Shown here piece after piece: positions 26,803 through 34,930 of a stretch of DNA of 64,000 nt (position 1 is its first letter; every line of letters starts with the position of its first letter). The stretch is from Flavobacterium notoginsengisoli (GTDB lineage: Bacteria > Bacteroidota > Bacteroidia > Flavobacteriales > Flavobacteriaceae). The notes beneath the pieces are model-generated. The model worked only from the letters and a program-made list of their open reading frames with translations. It searched no databases and had not been told where the DNA came from. The DNA lies in assembly GCF_014207905.1 (NCBI RefSeq), contig NZ_JACHLB010000001.1:1242723-1306722 (forward strand). Direction: 5' to 3'. Position numbers and translations under genes: made by a program.

Positions 26803-28137
26803 GTGAAAATAAAACATCAATTAGCCATTTTTAACGCACTGACAAGATTGTTGGTCATTGTGATTTTGTGGCTGATGTTGCCGATTTTAGTTCAAAATGT
26901 CGTGTATCATCATATTAATAATAGTCTTCTCGAAAAAAAGAAGAAATTTATTGAACATCTTAATCAGGAAGAAATCAACGATTTCATAGAAAATCCAGAT
27001 GATTCAACTGAAACTTTCTCTGAGTTCTCAACTCTTCATAGTGAATTTCTGGTTTTATCGCGTGTTCCAATAAAACCTCGTCAGAAGAAAACAACTTTTA
27101 CAAACGAGTATCGTAAAATTGAAAATGAAGAAAGTGAATATCGAATTCTGAAACATCATTTTACTTATGAAGGAGAAGATTATCAGCTTGAAATTGGAAG
27201 TAGTTTAAGCGAAGTAAATGATTTGACTTTTGTCATTCGCTTTTTTATCCTCATTGTTTTTGTTGTAATTCTACTAATAACATTTTTAGCAGACACTTTT
27301 TATATAGAATATCTTCTTAAGCCATTTTATAAAATTATTGATACCAAAATCAGGCGTGTAAACGAACCAGAAACATTTGACCATACTCCAATAAAAGCCG
27401 CTTCTCGCGATTTTAGAGAATTGGACTTTGTTTTAAACCAAATGATGGATCGTATTGCAGAGGTTTTCAAAAAAGAAAAACAGTTTATTTCTAATGTTTC
27501 GCACGAACTTCTAACGCCAATTGCACTTCTAAAGAATAAACTAGAAAATTTATTGCAAAACGAATCTTTAGACGATAATGCTTTCGATAAAATAGCAGGT
27601 TCGCTCAAGACCTTAGATATGCTGAAAAAAATCATTAATAATTTATTGCTGATTTCTAGAATAGACAATAATCAATATGAAGCCAATGAGGAAATAAATC
27701 TTCGGGAAATTGTTGTCGATTTACAAGAAGATCTTCAAGATCGTATTGATGACAGAGAAATTCAGTTTGTGAATAAAATGGAAAACAGTTTTATCTTTTT
27801 AGGAAACAAAACGTTAATTCATATTTTGATTTATAATTTGGTTACAAATGCCATAAAATACAATAAACCTAACGGGAATATCATTATAGAAGATGGTTTT
27901 GTGGATGAACATTATTTTATACAAGTAAAAGATTCTGGAATCGGAATGGACGAATCGCAATTAGAAAAAATATTTAGCAGATTTGCCAGAATTAATTCCG
28001 ATCAAGAAGGGCAGGGATTAGGGCTTGCAATTGCTCAGAGTATTGCTTCTTTCCATCATATTGAAATTAAAGTAGAATCTGAAATAGGAAAAGGAACTTC
28101 TTTTGTACTATGGTTTCAAAAGCTAATTAAAAGTTAA
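26803..28137 (+). CDS. Sensor histidine kinase, partner of the OmpR-type regulator
   Basis: A 444-residue membrane kinase starting with GTG. Membrane segments at about 14-35 and 143-165 enclose an extracytoplasmic sensor of about 105 residues with many charged residues (Glu, Lys, Arg). The H-box is SNVSHELLTPIALLKN with His234, where Leu replaces the usual Arg. The ATPase domain has NLVTNAIKYN, DSGIGMDESQLEKIFSRFAR and GQGLGLAIAQSIA. No HAMP signature is obvious. The charged short sensor suggests detection of ions, pH or envelope damage. The second Lys-rich gene's operator begins 20 bp after its stop. Confidence 0.95.
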   Translation: MKIKHQLAIFNALTRLLVIVILWLMLPILVQNVVYHHINNSLLEKKKKFIEHLNQEEINDFIENPDDSTETFSEFSTLHSEFLVLSRVPIKPRQKKTTFTNEYRKIENEESEYRILKHHFTYEGEDYQLEIGSSLSEVNDLTFVIRFFILIVFVVILLITFLADTFYIEYLLKPFYKIIDTKIRRVNEPETFDHTPIKAASRDFRELDFVLNQMMDRIAEVFKKEKQFISNVSHELLTPIALLKNKLENLLQNESLDDNAFDKIAGSLKTLDMLKKIINNLLLISRIDNNQYEANEEINLREIVVDLQEDLQDRIDDREIQFVNKMENSFIFLGNKTLIHILIYNLVTNAIKYNKPNGNIIIEDGFVDEHYFIQVKDSGIGMDESQLEKIFSRFARINSDQEGQGLGLAIAQSIASFHHIEIKVESEIGKGTSFVLWFQKLIKS

Positions 28138-28156
28138 AATTTCCTGTAAGACTTTT

Positions 28157-28192
28157 TCTTCATTTTGTCTTCATTTTGCGATTATATCTTTG
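28157..28192 (+). promoter_or_regulatory. Tandem 11-bp boxes and -7 element before the second Lys-rich protein gene
   Basis: TCTTCATTTTG (28157-28167) and TCTTCATTTTG (28168-28178) are identical adjacent 11-bp repeats. After six bases comes TATCTTTG (28185-28192), a -7 TAnnTTTG element, at exactly the same distance as in the copy at 25647. No -33 TTTG is present in the expected place. Confidence 0.65.
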
Positions 28193-28236
28193 ACTTATAA
28201 ATAATGAAATAATAATAATCAATAAAATTTAAAGTC

Positions 28237-28425
28237 ATGAAAAAATTAGCAATTTTAGCAGTAGCAGTTCTAGGAACATTCTCAATGGTAAACGCACAAA
28301 CAACTCCAGCGGCAGCGCCAGCAAAAGAAGTAAAAGTGGCTAAACACGATAAAAAAGGAAATAAAAAAGCTAAAGGAGAGAAAAAAGCAGAAGCTGTAAA
28401 AGCAGAAGCTCCAAAAGCAAAATAA
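28237..28425 (+). CDS. Small Lys-rich exported protein, paralogue 2
   Basis: A 62-residue protein with a signal peptide (1-20, ending MVNA) and a mature part of 42 residues containing 13 Lys, with Ala, Glu and Pro, and no aromatic residue or cysteine. It aligns with the protein at 25726 along the whole mature part (KEVKxxKH, KKAKxEK, EAPK). It would be a strongly basic, disordered periplasmic peptide, able to bind lipopolysaccharide, DNA or protons, or to act as a stress buffer like enterobacterial Asr. All of these are inference. It has its own terminator at 28475. Confidence 0.8.
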   Translation: MKKLAILAVAVLGTFSMVNAQTTPAAAPAKEVKVAKHDKKGNKKAKGEKKAEAVKAEAPKAK

Positions 28426-28474
28426 AATAGCATAAATGCTGAAGATTAAATAGTTTTAAAAAGGTTGGTAGGTG

Positions 28475-28506
28475 AAAAAGCCGAAAGAGTCTTCTTTCGG
28501 CTTTTT
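28475..28506 (+). terminator. Terminator after the second Lys-rich gene
   Basis: AAAAAGCCGAAAGA and TCTTTCGGCTTTTT pair around a very short loop, with flanking A- and T-runs. Confidence 0.88.
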
Positions 28507-28587
28507 CTATTTAATAGCGTTAAATTTTTTATAATGAAAAGCAAAAGCATTTTCTTTCTTTGTTACTTTTGCTTAAAACTATAACAA

Positions 28588-29823
28588 ATGATCCTTCGTT
28601 TTGTAATTCTATGCGCTCTTTTTTTATTTATTGAGTTCTATTCTTATCAAGCTTTCCGAACTTTAATTAAAGTAAGATGGGCTTTAATAAGTTATCAAGT
28701 TATAAGCTTACTGCTTTTACTTTTTATCATATATTCTTTTACGCAATTTGACCGATCTGTTGGACAAACCAAACAGACCATGTTTACTATGGGTTTAATG
28801 TTGCTGGTTTACGTACCCAAAATCGTACTTACGTTGGTGATGTTTGGTGAGGATATTTTTAGAATAGGGGCAAGTATTTTAAATTATTTCATTTATAATA
28901 CTCCAAGAAAAGAAATGATGCCAGATAGAAGAAAATTTGTAAGTCAGATTGCTTTGGGCTTGGCGGCGATTCCTTTTCTATCCTTGATTTATGGAATTTT
29001 TGAAGGAAAATATAATTTCAAGGTTTTTAAACAGACTATATTTTTTCCTGATCTTCCAGATGCTTTTGATGGTTTCAAAATTACCCAAATTTCAGATGTT
29101 CATAGTGGCAGTTTTGATAATCATGAAAAAATAAATTACGCGATTGATCTGATAAACCAGCAGGATTCGGATTTGATTTTGTTTACAGGAGATATTGTAA
29201 ATACACATGCTAAAGAAATGCATCCTTGGCTAGAAACTTTCAATAGAATAAAAGATTATAAATACGGAAAGTTTGCCGTTTTAGGAAATCACGATTACGG
29301 CGAATATGTAACTTGGCCTTCTGAAAAAGAAAAAGATGAAAATTTTAAGGCTATTAAAAATTTATATGACCAGATTGGTTTCAAATTAATGTTGAATGAA
29401 CATACGTATATTCAAAAAGGCGCAGATAAAATCGCTCTTATTGGAGTAGAAAACTGGGGTGTAAATTTTAAGAAAGCTGGAGATTTAAACAAAGCCTCAG
29501 AAAATGTGCATCAAGATGATTTTAAAATTTTGATGAGCCATGATCCAAGTCATTGGGATGCTGAAATTAAAGAACACCCAAAGAATTTTCATCTGACTTT
29601 TGCAGGACATACACACGGAATGCAATTCGGAATCGAAATTCCAGGATATTTCAAATGGAGTTTAGCGCAATATATCTATAAACAATGGGCAGGATTGTAC
29701 GAAAACCTCGGAAGATACGTTTATGTTAACCGCGGATTTGGTTTTCATGCTTATCCAGGGCGCGTTGGAATTATGCCAGAAATAACGGTTATTGAACTAA
29801 AAAAGGGCCGTAATGTCGCTTAA
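28588..29823 (+). CDS. Membrane-anchored metallophosphoesterase
   Basis: A 411-residue protein. The first 130 residues hold three or four membrane segments and a basic loop, as in YkuE/YaeI-like phosphoesterases. The catalytic domain (about 160-400) has the calcineurin-type metal motifs ISDVHSGS, FTGDIVNTHA, LGNHDYGEY, MSHDP and AGHTHGMQFG in order. Such enzymes cleave phosphodiesters of lipid or nucleotide type; YkuE-like proteins act at the membrane. The substrate is not evident. A TACTTTTG element at 28564 is a possible promoter. The thioredoxin-fold gene follows after 73 bp. Confidence 0.92.
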   Translation: MILRFVILCALFLFIEFYSYQAFRTLIKVRWALISYQVISLLLLLFIIYSFTQFDRSVGQTKQTMFTMGLMLLVYVPKIVLTLVMFGEDIFRIGASILNYFIYNTPRKEMMPDRRKFVSQIALGLAAIPFLSLIYGIFEGKYNFKVFKQTIFFPDLPDAFDGFKITQISDVHSGSFDNHEKINYAIDLINQQDSDLILFTGDIVNTHAKEMHPWLETFNRIKDYKYGKFAVLGNHDYGEYVTWPSEKEKDENFKAIKNLYDQIGFKLMLNEHTYIQKGADKIALIGVENWGVNFKKAGDLNKASENVHQDDFKILMSHDPSHWDAEIKEHPKNFHLTFAGHTHGMQFGIEIPGYFKWSLAQYIYKQWAGLYENLGRYVYVNRGFGFHAYPGRVGIMPEITVIELKKGRNVA

Positions 29824-29896
29824 TTCGTTAAAAATGCTAAATTTGTATTATATTTAATTCTATTAATAGATTTAAAAACTTAAAATTTTTGGTTTT

Positions 29897-30199
29897 ATGT
29901 CAAAATTTGGAGAACTAATAAATGCTCAAGTTCCAGTGTTAATTGATTTTTACACCGATTGGAATGAATCTTCAGTTTCTATGCATCCTGTAATTAAGGA
30001 TGTTGCGGCTGCGCTTGGCGATAAAGCCAAAGTGATCAAAATTGATGTAGATAAAAATCAGGAACTGGCAGAAGCACTTCGTATAAAGGGACTTCCAACT
30101 TTAATGATTTATAAAGATGGACAAATGATCTGGAGACAATCTGGAGAACTTGACGCGAATACTATAATCGGAATTGTTCAAGATCAATTCAACGTTTAA
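29897..30199 (+). CDS. Thioredoxin-fold protein without active-site cysteines
   Basis: A 100-residue cytosolic protein with the thioredoxin fold: VPVLIDFYTDW near residue 13, KVIKIDVDKNQELAEALRI and the cis-proline loop GLPTLMIYKDGQ. Where thioredoxin has WCGPC this protein has WNESS, and there is no cysteine anywhere in it, so it cannot do disulfide exchange. It may act as a chaperone-like or scaffolding subunit, or bind a partner. The length and all other fold positions are normal, so it does not look like a decayed gene. Confidence 0.9.
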   Translation: MSKFGELINAQVPVLIDFYTDWNESSVSMHPVIKDVAAALGDKAKVIKIDVDKNQELAEALRIKGLPTLMIYKDGQMIWRQSGELDANTIIGIVQDQFNV

Positions 30200-30222
30200 A
30201 TAACTTCTCTTTGTGATGTTAT

Positions 30223-30864
30223 TTAATGAATAATGTCAAACTTATATCCATTTTCTTTTAAAAAATGAAGCGTTCTAGGTAAAGCAAATCTCAAATTTGG
30301 AGAAGCCTTGATACTGTCATGAAAAACAATTACACTGCCTGATTTTACATTTTTGGTTACATTTTCCAGACATTTTTCAGGGGTGATGCTTTGATCAAAA
30401 TCAGCGCTCAAAACATCCCACATTACTATTTTATAGCCTAATTTTCTAAGGACTTTAGATTGTGCTTTTTTGATTTTTCCATACGGAGGACGAAATAATA
30501 AACGGCGTGGTGCTTTTTCTTGTTCGTCTAGAACTTCAGCGCAGTTTTTTACGTTTTCGATATAATCATTCGTGTGGATTTTCCATCCATTAACATGATT
30601 CATTGTGTGGTTGCCAATAGAGTGGCCTTCTGTAATTAGTTTTTCGAATAAGGCCAAATTGGCTTTAATGTTTTTTCCGATGCAGAAAAAGGTAGCTTTT
30701 GCATCAAATTTTTTCAATTCTGATAAAACCCAATCTGTGATTTCTGGAGTTGGGCCATCATCAAATGTTAGGTATATTTTCTTTTCGTTGTTAGGAATGT
30801 CCCAACAATATTTAGAAAATACCCTTTTAATGAATGAATTCGTTTTTACCCAATAAAAGCCCAT
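30223..30864 (-). CDS. Polysaccharide deacetylase (NodB-like)
   Basis: A 213-residue carbohydrate esterase family 4 protein that removes acetyl groups from N-acetylglucosamine polymers such as peptidoglycan or a surface glycan. Motif 1 is LTFDDGP, with the metal Asp, near residue 32; the metal histidines are in HSIGNHTMNH near residue 82; RPPYGK is near residue 122; and a late motif is VIVFHDS. There is no clear signal peptide; the N-terminus has some hydrophobic and aromatic residues, so secretion is uncertain. It lies convergent with the thioredoxin-fold gene, 23 bp away. Confidence 0.93.
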   Translation of the reverse strand: MGFYWVKTNSFIKRVFSKYCWDIPNNEKKIYLTFDDGPTPEITDWVLSELKKFDAKATFFCIGKNIKANLALFEKLITEGHSIGNHTMNHVNGWKIHTNDYIENVKNCAEVLDEQEKAPRRLLFRPPYGKIKKAQSKVLRKLGYKIVMWDVLSADFDQSITPEKCLENVTKNVKSGSVIVFHDSIKASPNLRFALPRTLHFLKENGYKFDIIH

Positions 30865-30896
30865 CTTGAGTTGAGTTTAATTATATGTATAAAATT

Positions 30897-30938
30897 AAAA
30901 AATGCAGCGCTATTTATCAAACAGTGCTGCATTTTTTT
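30897..30938 (-). terminator. Terminator of the DUF2723 gene
   Basis: AATGCAGC and GCTGCATT, with a partly paired GCT/AGT inside, form a stem with A-runs before and T-runs after, so it could stop transcription either way. It lies 22 bases past the stop of the minus-strand gene. Confidence 0.75.
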
Positions 30939-30959
30939 AATTGTTAAAAATTTCGTATA

Positions 30960-33900
30960 TTATTCTTTTTCACGTCCAAAACGCTCAAAAACATTTACAT
31001 AAGTATTAAATGTTGCTTTGTGTTTGTTGTAAAAAGCATTGTCTTTGTTTTCTTGCATTACGTGCAATAAACTTCTGTAGCGCTCAATATCTGTGATAAT
31101 ATCAATTGCCAAATCAGATTGATCAGAAGGAGTTAGCGTGCCGTAATAGTTTAGGTTTTCGTTATACTTCTTAACTAATTTGTTTAACAAATCTTGAGCT
31201 TTAGCAGTTTCTCCAACTTTGTAATATCCATCCGCAAAAGGTTCAACTAGAGAATAATAGCCATATTTGTCTAAAGGCAGTTTTGTCATCGCTAAATTAA
31301 TTACGTTTTTAGCTTTGTCGATTTTACCTTCTTCAATAAGTTGATTCATTAATCTAGAAAGATTGGTACGGTACGTAATACTGTTTCTTCTTGTTTCTGG
31401 ATCGTGATAGATGTTGCCATTGCTATTTCCCCAATCCCATTTCATTACAATATTGTACATTTTTTCAGAATCAATTTGTCCCATATCTAACGGACCTCCA
31501 TCTTTAGAAGGAGTAGTTTTTACAGGAACCAGTTTGTAAACCATTCCATCTAACTGTAAATAGTCTTTTAACCATAAATAATCTTCATCGTCAAATGCAC
31601 CTCCGCTAAAATAAATCGGTCTTTTCCAATTATTATTAGCCAAGATATCCAACATCATCAAACGGTTTTTGTATAAAGCACTTCCTTTAATATCAATATC
31701 TAAATAAGGAACAATAGAATCGTTGTATTTAGGATTAACAATTTTGTTTTGAATGATAACGTTTTTGTCAACATTCACTCTAATTTTATTTGTTGGATAA
31801 AAGTGAATAGTTTGCCCATTTTGTAAACCAACTGTCGATTTTGGGTTTTTAATAAAATCGATAAAATCTTTGATGTTCCAACGAGTATCAATTTTCTGAA
31901 TATAAGCTGTGTAATCCAAATTATCTCCAACATACTGTTTATGTTCAAAAGAAATAGGAAGTGGATTAGATTCGTATGATTTCGCTTTCATCTGATCGAT
32001 ATACCAATCAGTCATAAATAAACTAGTATTTACAATCTTAACATCAGTTCTAAAATGCTCAATTTCCTGTGCATACCAAAGCGGGAACGTGTCATTATCT
32101 CCAATTGTAAAAAGAATAGCGTCTTTGTCACAAGAGCTTAAATAAGCTTTTGCCATTGCAACAGCCGTGTATCTGCCAGATCTATCGTGATCATCCCAGT
32201 TTTGAGAAGCCATAAGAACAGGAGCAGCTAATAAACTTCCTGCAATAATAACTGGTCCAGCAATTTTTGGAGCGACATATTTTTGGAAGCTTTCATATAA
32301 AGAATAAACTCCAAAACCAATCCAGATTGCAAAGACGTAGAAGGAACCTACAAGTGCGTAGTCTCTTTCACGAGGCTCAAAAGGTCTTTCGTTAAGGTAT
32401 ATTTTTAATGCGATTCCTGTGAATAAAAATAAAGCCAAAAGTACATAGAAGCTTTTAAGGTCTTTATTGGCGTGATACATTAAACCAATTAAACCTAAAA
32501 TAAATGGAAGGAAATAATATGCATTTCTTCCTTTGTTGTTTAATACATCTGATGGCAAATTATCTTGAGAACCTAAATGAATTGAATCTAAAGCCTTGAT
32601 GCCGCTGATCCAGTTTCCGTCTAGATTGTCATATTTACCTTGAATATCGTTCTGACGCCCAACAAAATTCCACATCAAATATCTCCAGTACATGTAACCG
32701 AATTGATATTCAAACATAAAACCAAAATTATCTGCAGCAGAAGGCTTTTCGATAATTAAATAATCTTTATAACTGCTTAAAAATTTAACATAACCTTCGT
32801 TATCAATTTGTTTTTGAGCGTATGCTTTTCTGAATTCTGAAACCGTTTTTTCAACTTCATTACGCAATTGAGCAGTCGCTTTATTGTACTCGTCTTCACT
32901 TAATTGGCTTGCGTCAATTCCATATTTTGCCAATTCTTCATCATAATCATAATTTGGGTTGATTTTGAATTTAGGAGGATTTGTAAAGTTGATGTAGTTC
33001 TGAATATGAGCTGTTTCAGTGCTCCATAAGCGAGGCAAAAATGTCTTTTGGTTGTCATCAGAATTCTGCTCTGCATTTTTATAGTTATTGGTAATAACGT
33101 ATTTGCCAGTTTTATAATCTCTTTCGTAGTTTGGTTTTTTGTCTAAATATGGCGTTTTTGCATCAAGTCCTGCATAAACCTCAGTATATTGTGGTCCATA
33201 AAATAATGGATTTGCACCATATTGTTCACGATTATAATAAGCTAAAACTTCTGAAGCATCCGAAGGTTTATTTTCGTTAATAACTGTATTGGCATTTGCA
33301 CGAACTGGTAGCATTAACCAAGTTGAGAAACCAATCAGAATGAATAAAATACATAATATAATAGTGTTGTAAAATATTAAGCCTTTTTGTTTGGTGTATT
33401 TTAATCCAAAATAGAAGAAAGCAATAAATACTAAAGCAACAAATATAGTTCCTGAATTAAAAGGTAATCCCATGCTATTTACCATGAATATTTCAGTTTT
33501 TCCGAAAAATGCCATGGTTAAAGGAAGAAGTAAAATGAAAATGAACAATAGAATTCCAACAACAACAAGGTTAGCAATTATAAAATTCTTTATTGTAACT
33601 TTTTCATAGTGTTTGAAATAGTATAAAAAACCAATTGATGGAATGGTTAAAAGAGCCATAAAGTGAACTCCAAATGAAAGTCCCACAACCAAAGAAATAA
33701 TAAGAAGCCATTTATTTCCTTTTGGTTTGTCCATATCTTGCTCCCAACGTAAACCAAGCCAGAAAAGCAATGCAATTAATAAAGATGCCATTGCATAAAC
33801 TTCGGCTTCAACTGCGTTAAACCAGAAGCTGTCAGAAAATGTATAGGCCAAAGCACCAACAAATGAACTTCCCAAGATAACAATCGAGTTATTTTGGTCA

Positions 33901-34238
33901 ATCTCTGCAAAACGAGCTACAATCTTTTTCAAAATCATAGAAGAAGACCAGAACATAAATAATATGGTAAATGCGCTAGAAAAAACAGACATCATATTAA
34001 CCATAAGAGCAACATGTTGAGCATCTATTGCAAACATTGCGAAAAATGCACCCATCATTTGAAAAAGTGGAGCTCCCGGTGGGTGACCTACTTCAAGTTT
34101 GGCTGCGGTAGCAATATATTCTCCGCAATCCCAAAAGCTCATTGTAGGTTCAACTGTTAATGTGTAGGTAATTAAAGCGATTGCAAATGCAAACCAACCA
34201 ATAATTGTATTCCATTTATTGAAATTGAATTGTGCCAT
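30960..34238 (-). CDS. DUF2723 membrane protein (GT-C glycosyltransferase-like)
   Basis: A 1092-residue integral membrane protein of the DUF2723 family, related to the eukaryotic TMEM260 O-mannosyltransferase and classed with GT-C glycosyltransferases. The N-terminus has the family's luminal-loop motif EPTMSFWDCGEYIATAAKLE (residues 29-48) followed by GHPPGAPLF, with the Asp and Glu expected at the active site. About twelve hydrophobic segments lie in residues 10-310 and 575-690. The C-terminal 400 residues are soluble and helical, with TPR-like parts. In Bacteroidota it is a candidate for general protein O-glycosylation in the periplasm; that role is inference. Confidence 0.9.
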   Translation of the reverse strand: MAQFNFNKWNTIIGWFAFAIALITYTLTVEPTMSFWDCGEYIATAAKLEVGHPPGAPLFQMMGAFFAMFAIDAQHVALMVNMMSVFSSAFTILFMFWSSSMILKKIVARFAEIDQNNSIVILGSSFVGALAYTFSDSFWFNAVEAEVYAMASLLIALLFWLGLRWEQDMDKPKGNKWLLIISLVVGLSFGVHFMALLTIPSIGFLYYFKHYEKVTIKNFIIANLVVVGILLFIFILLLPLTMAFFGKTEIFMVNSMGLPFNSGTIFVALVFIAFFYFGLKYTKQKGLIFYNTIILCILFILIGFSTWLMLPVRANANTVINENKPSDASEVLAYYNREQYGANPLFYGPQYTEVYAGLDAKTPYLDKKPNYERDYKTGKYVITNNYKNAEQNSDDNQKTFLPRLWSTETAHIQNYINFTNPPKFKINPNYDYDEELAKYGIDASQLSEDEYNKATAQLRNEVEKTVSEFRKAYAQKQIDNEGYVKFLSSYKDYLIIEKPSAADNFGFMFEYQFGYMYWRYLMWNFVGRQNDIQGKYDNLDGNWISGIKALDSIHLGSQDNLPSDVLNNKGRNAYYFLPFILGLIGLMYHANKDLKSFYVLLALFLFTGIALKIYLNERPFEPRERDYALVGSFYVFAIWIGFGVYSLYESFQKYVAPKIAGPVIIAGSLLAAPVLMASQNWDDHDRSGRYTAVAMAKAYLSSCDKDAILFTIGDNDTFPLWYAQEIEHFRTDVKIVNTSLFMTDWYIDQMKAKSYESNPLPISFEHKQYVGDNLDYTAYIQKIDTRWNIKDFIDFIKNPKSTVGLQNGQTIHFYPTNKIRVNVDKNVIIQNKIVNPKYNDSIVPYLDIDIKGSALYKNRLMMLDILANNNWKRPIYFSGGAFDDEDYLWLKDYLQLDGMVYKLVPVKTTPSKDGGPLDMGQIDSEKMYNIVMKWDWGNSNGNIYHDPETRRNSITYRTNLSRLMNQLIEEGKIDKAKNVINLAMTKLPLDKYGYYSLVEPFADGYYKVGETAKAQDLLNKLVKKYNENLNYYGTLTPSDQSDLAIDIITDIERYRSLLHVMQENKDNAFYNKHKATFNTYVNVFERFGREKE

Positions 34239-34433
34239 ATTTAGGTGTTAAAAATTTGAAAGTTTTCTATCCTACAAAGAAAATGTTTTTTTATGTAAAG
34301 AATCGAGCATTAACAAAAAATTCTATAAAACTATATTTAAAAAGTAATTTGTTGTGTATGAGTTGCTTCTGAGGTTACGAAAAGTTTTGAAATGAAAAAA
34401 AACTAAAAAAGTGATTTTTTTTAGTTAAAAAGT

Positions 34434-34463
34434 TTGCGAAAACTAAATAAAGCCTTAAATTTG
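34434..34463 (+). promoter_or_regulatory. Promoter of the first tRNA-Gln gene
   Basis: TTTG at 34434 and TAAATTTG at 34456-34463 are 18 bases apart, in accord with the Bacteroidota promoter pattern, 20 bases before the tRNA. Confidence 0.75.
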
Positions 34464-34483
34464 CACTCGCTTTACAGCACTGC

Positions 34484-34554
34484 TGGTCTATGGTGTAATG
34501 GTAACACTACGGTTTTTGGTGCCGTCTTTCTAGGTTCGAGTCCTAGTAGACCAA
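34484..34554 (+). tRNA. tRNA-Gln (anticodon TTG), copy 1
   Basis: A 71-base cloverleaf: acceptor TGGTCTA/TAGACCA, D-stem GTGT/ACAC, anticodon loop TTTTGGT giving TTG (reads CAA, Gln), and T-arm CTAGG-TTCGAGT-CCTAG. The 3' CCA is not encoded. It is identical to copy 2. Confidence 0.97.
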
Positions 34555-34560
34555 CATAAA

Positions 34561-34590
34561 AAGTCTCTCAGAAATGAGAGACTTTTTTTT
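34561..34590 (+). terminator. Terminator of tRNA-Gln copy 1
   Basis: AAGTCTCTCA-GAAA-TGAGAGACTT followed by T-run. Confidence 0.9.
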
Positions 34591-34613
34591 ATGCAAAAAA
34601 AGTTGTTTTAAAA

Positions 34614-34644
34614 TTTGCATAAACTAAATAAAGTTTTAATTTTG
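34614..34644 (+). promoter_or_regulatory. Promoter of the second tRNA-Gln gene
   Basis: TTTG at 34614 and TAATTTTG at 34637-34644 are 19 bases apart. The surrounding bases match the first promoter closely, as expected from a duplication. Confidence 0.75.
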
Positions 34645-34664
34645 CACCCGCTTTACAGCACTGC

Positions 34665-34735
34665 TGGTCTATGGTGTAATGGTAACACTACGGTTTTTGG
34701 TGCCGTCTTTCTAGGTTCGAGTCCTAGTAGACCAA
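34665..34735 (+). tRNA. tRNA-Gln (anticodon TTG), copy 2
   Basis: The 71 bases are identical to copy 1, with the same acceptor, TTG anticodon and T-arm. It starts 181 bases after copy 1. Confidence 0.97.
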
Positions 34736-34741
34736 CATAAA

Positions 34742-34770
34742 AAGCCTCTCAGAAATGAGAGGCTTTTTTT
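34742..34770 (+). terminator. Terminator of tRNA-Gln copy 2
   Basis: AAGCCTCTCA-GAAA-TGAGAGGCTT followed by T-run. It differs from the first by a compensated base pair (T-A to C-G), so the stem is conserved. Confidence 0.9.
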
Positions 34771-34802
34771 ATGCTCTGAATTCAGATGTATTTTCTTTTT
34801 TT

Positions 34803-34871
34803 AACGCAAAGAACGCTAAGGTATAATCAAAGAAGTTTGTCTAATAAGAACGTGAAGTTCGCAAAGCTTTG
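34803..34871. repeat. GCAAAG-type intergenic repeat
   Basis: Contains AACGCAAAGAACGCTAAGG and GAAGTTCGCAAAGCTTTG, related to the block between thiG and thiH. Nothing else is evident in 34771-34910. Confidence 0.6.
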
Positions 34872-34910
34872 TCAATTATGGACTTTGTTGATTTTGTGTT
34901 TTAAATATGG

Positions 34911-34930
34911 CCCGTGGTTTCAACCACGGG
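34911..34930. repeat. Palindrome overlapping the end of the AraC-type gene
   Basis: CCCGTGGTT and AACCACGGG are exact reverse complements around TC. On the minus strand this palindrome encodes the last residues (SRG) and the stop codon of the AraC-type regulator. Confidence 0.85.

Noticed and set aside
29897..30199. Thioredoxin-fold gene as a decayed pseudogene
   Set aside because: The frame is complete, the length is normal and all fold motifs other than the cysteines are conserved.
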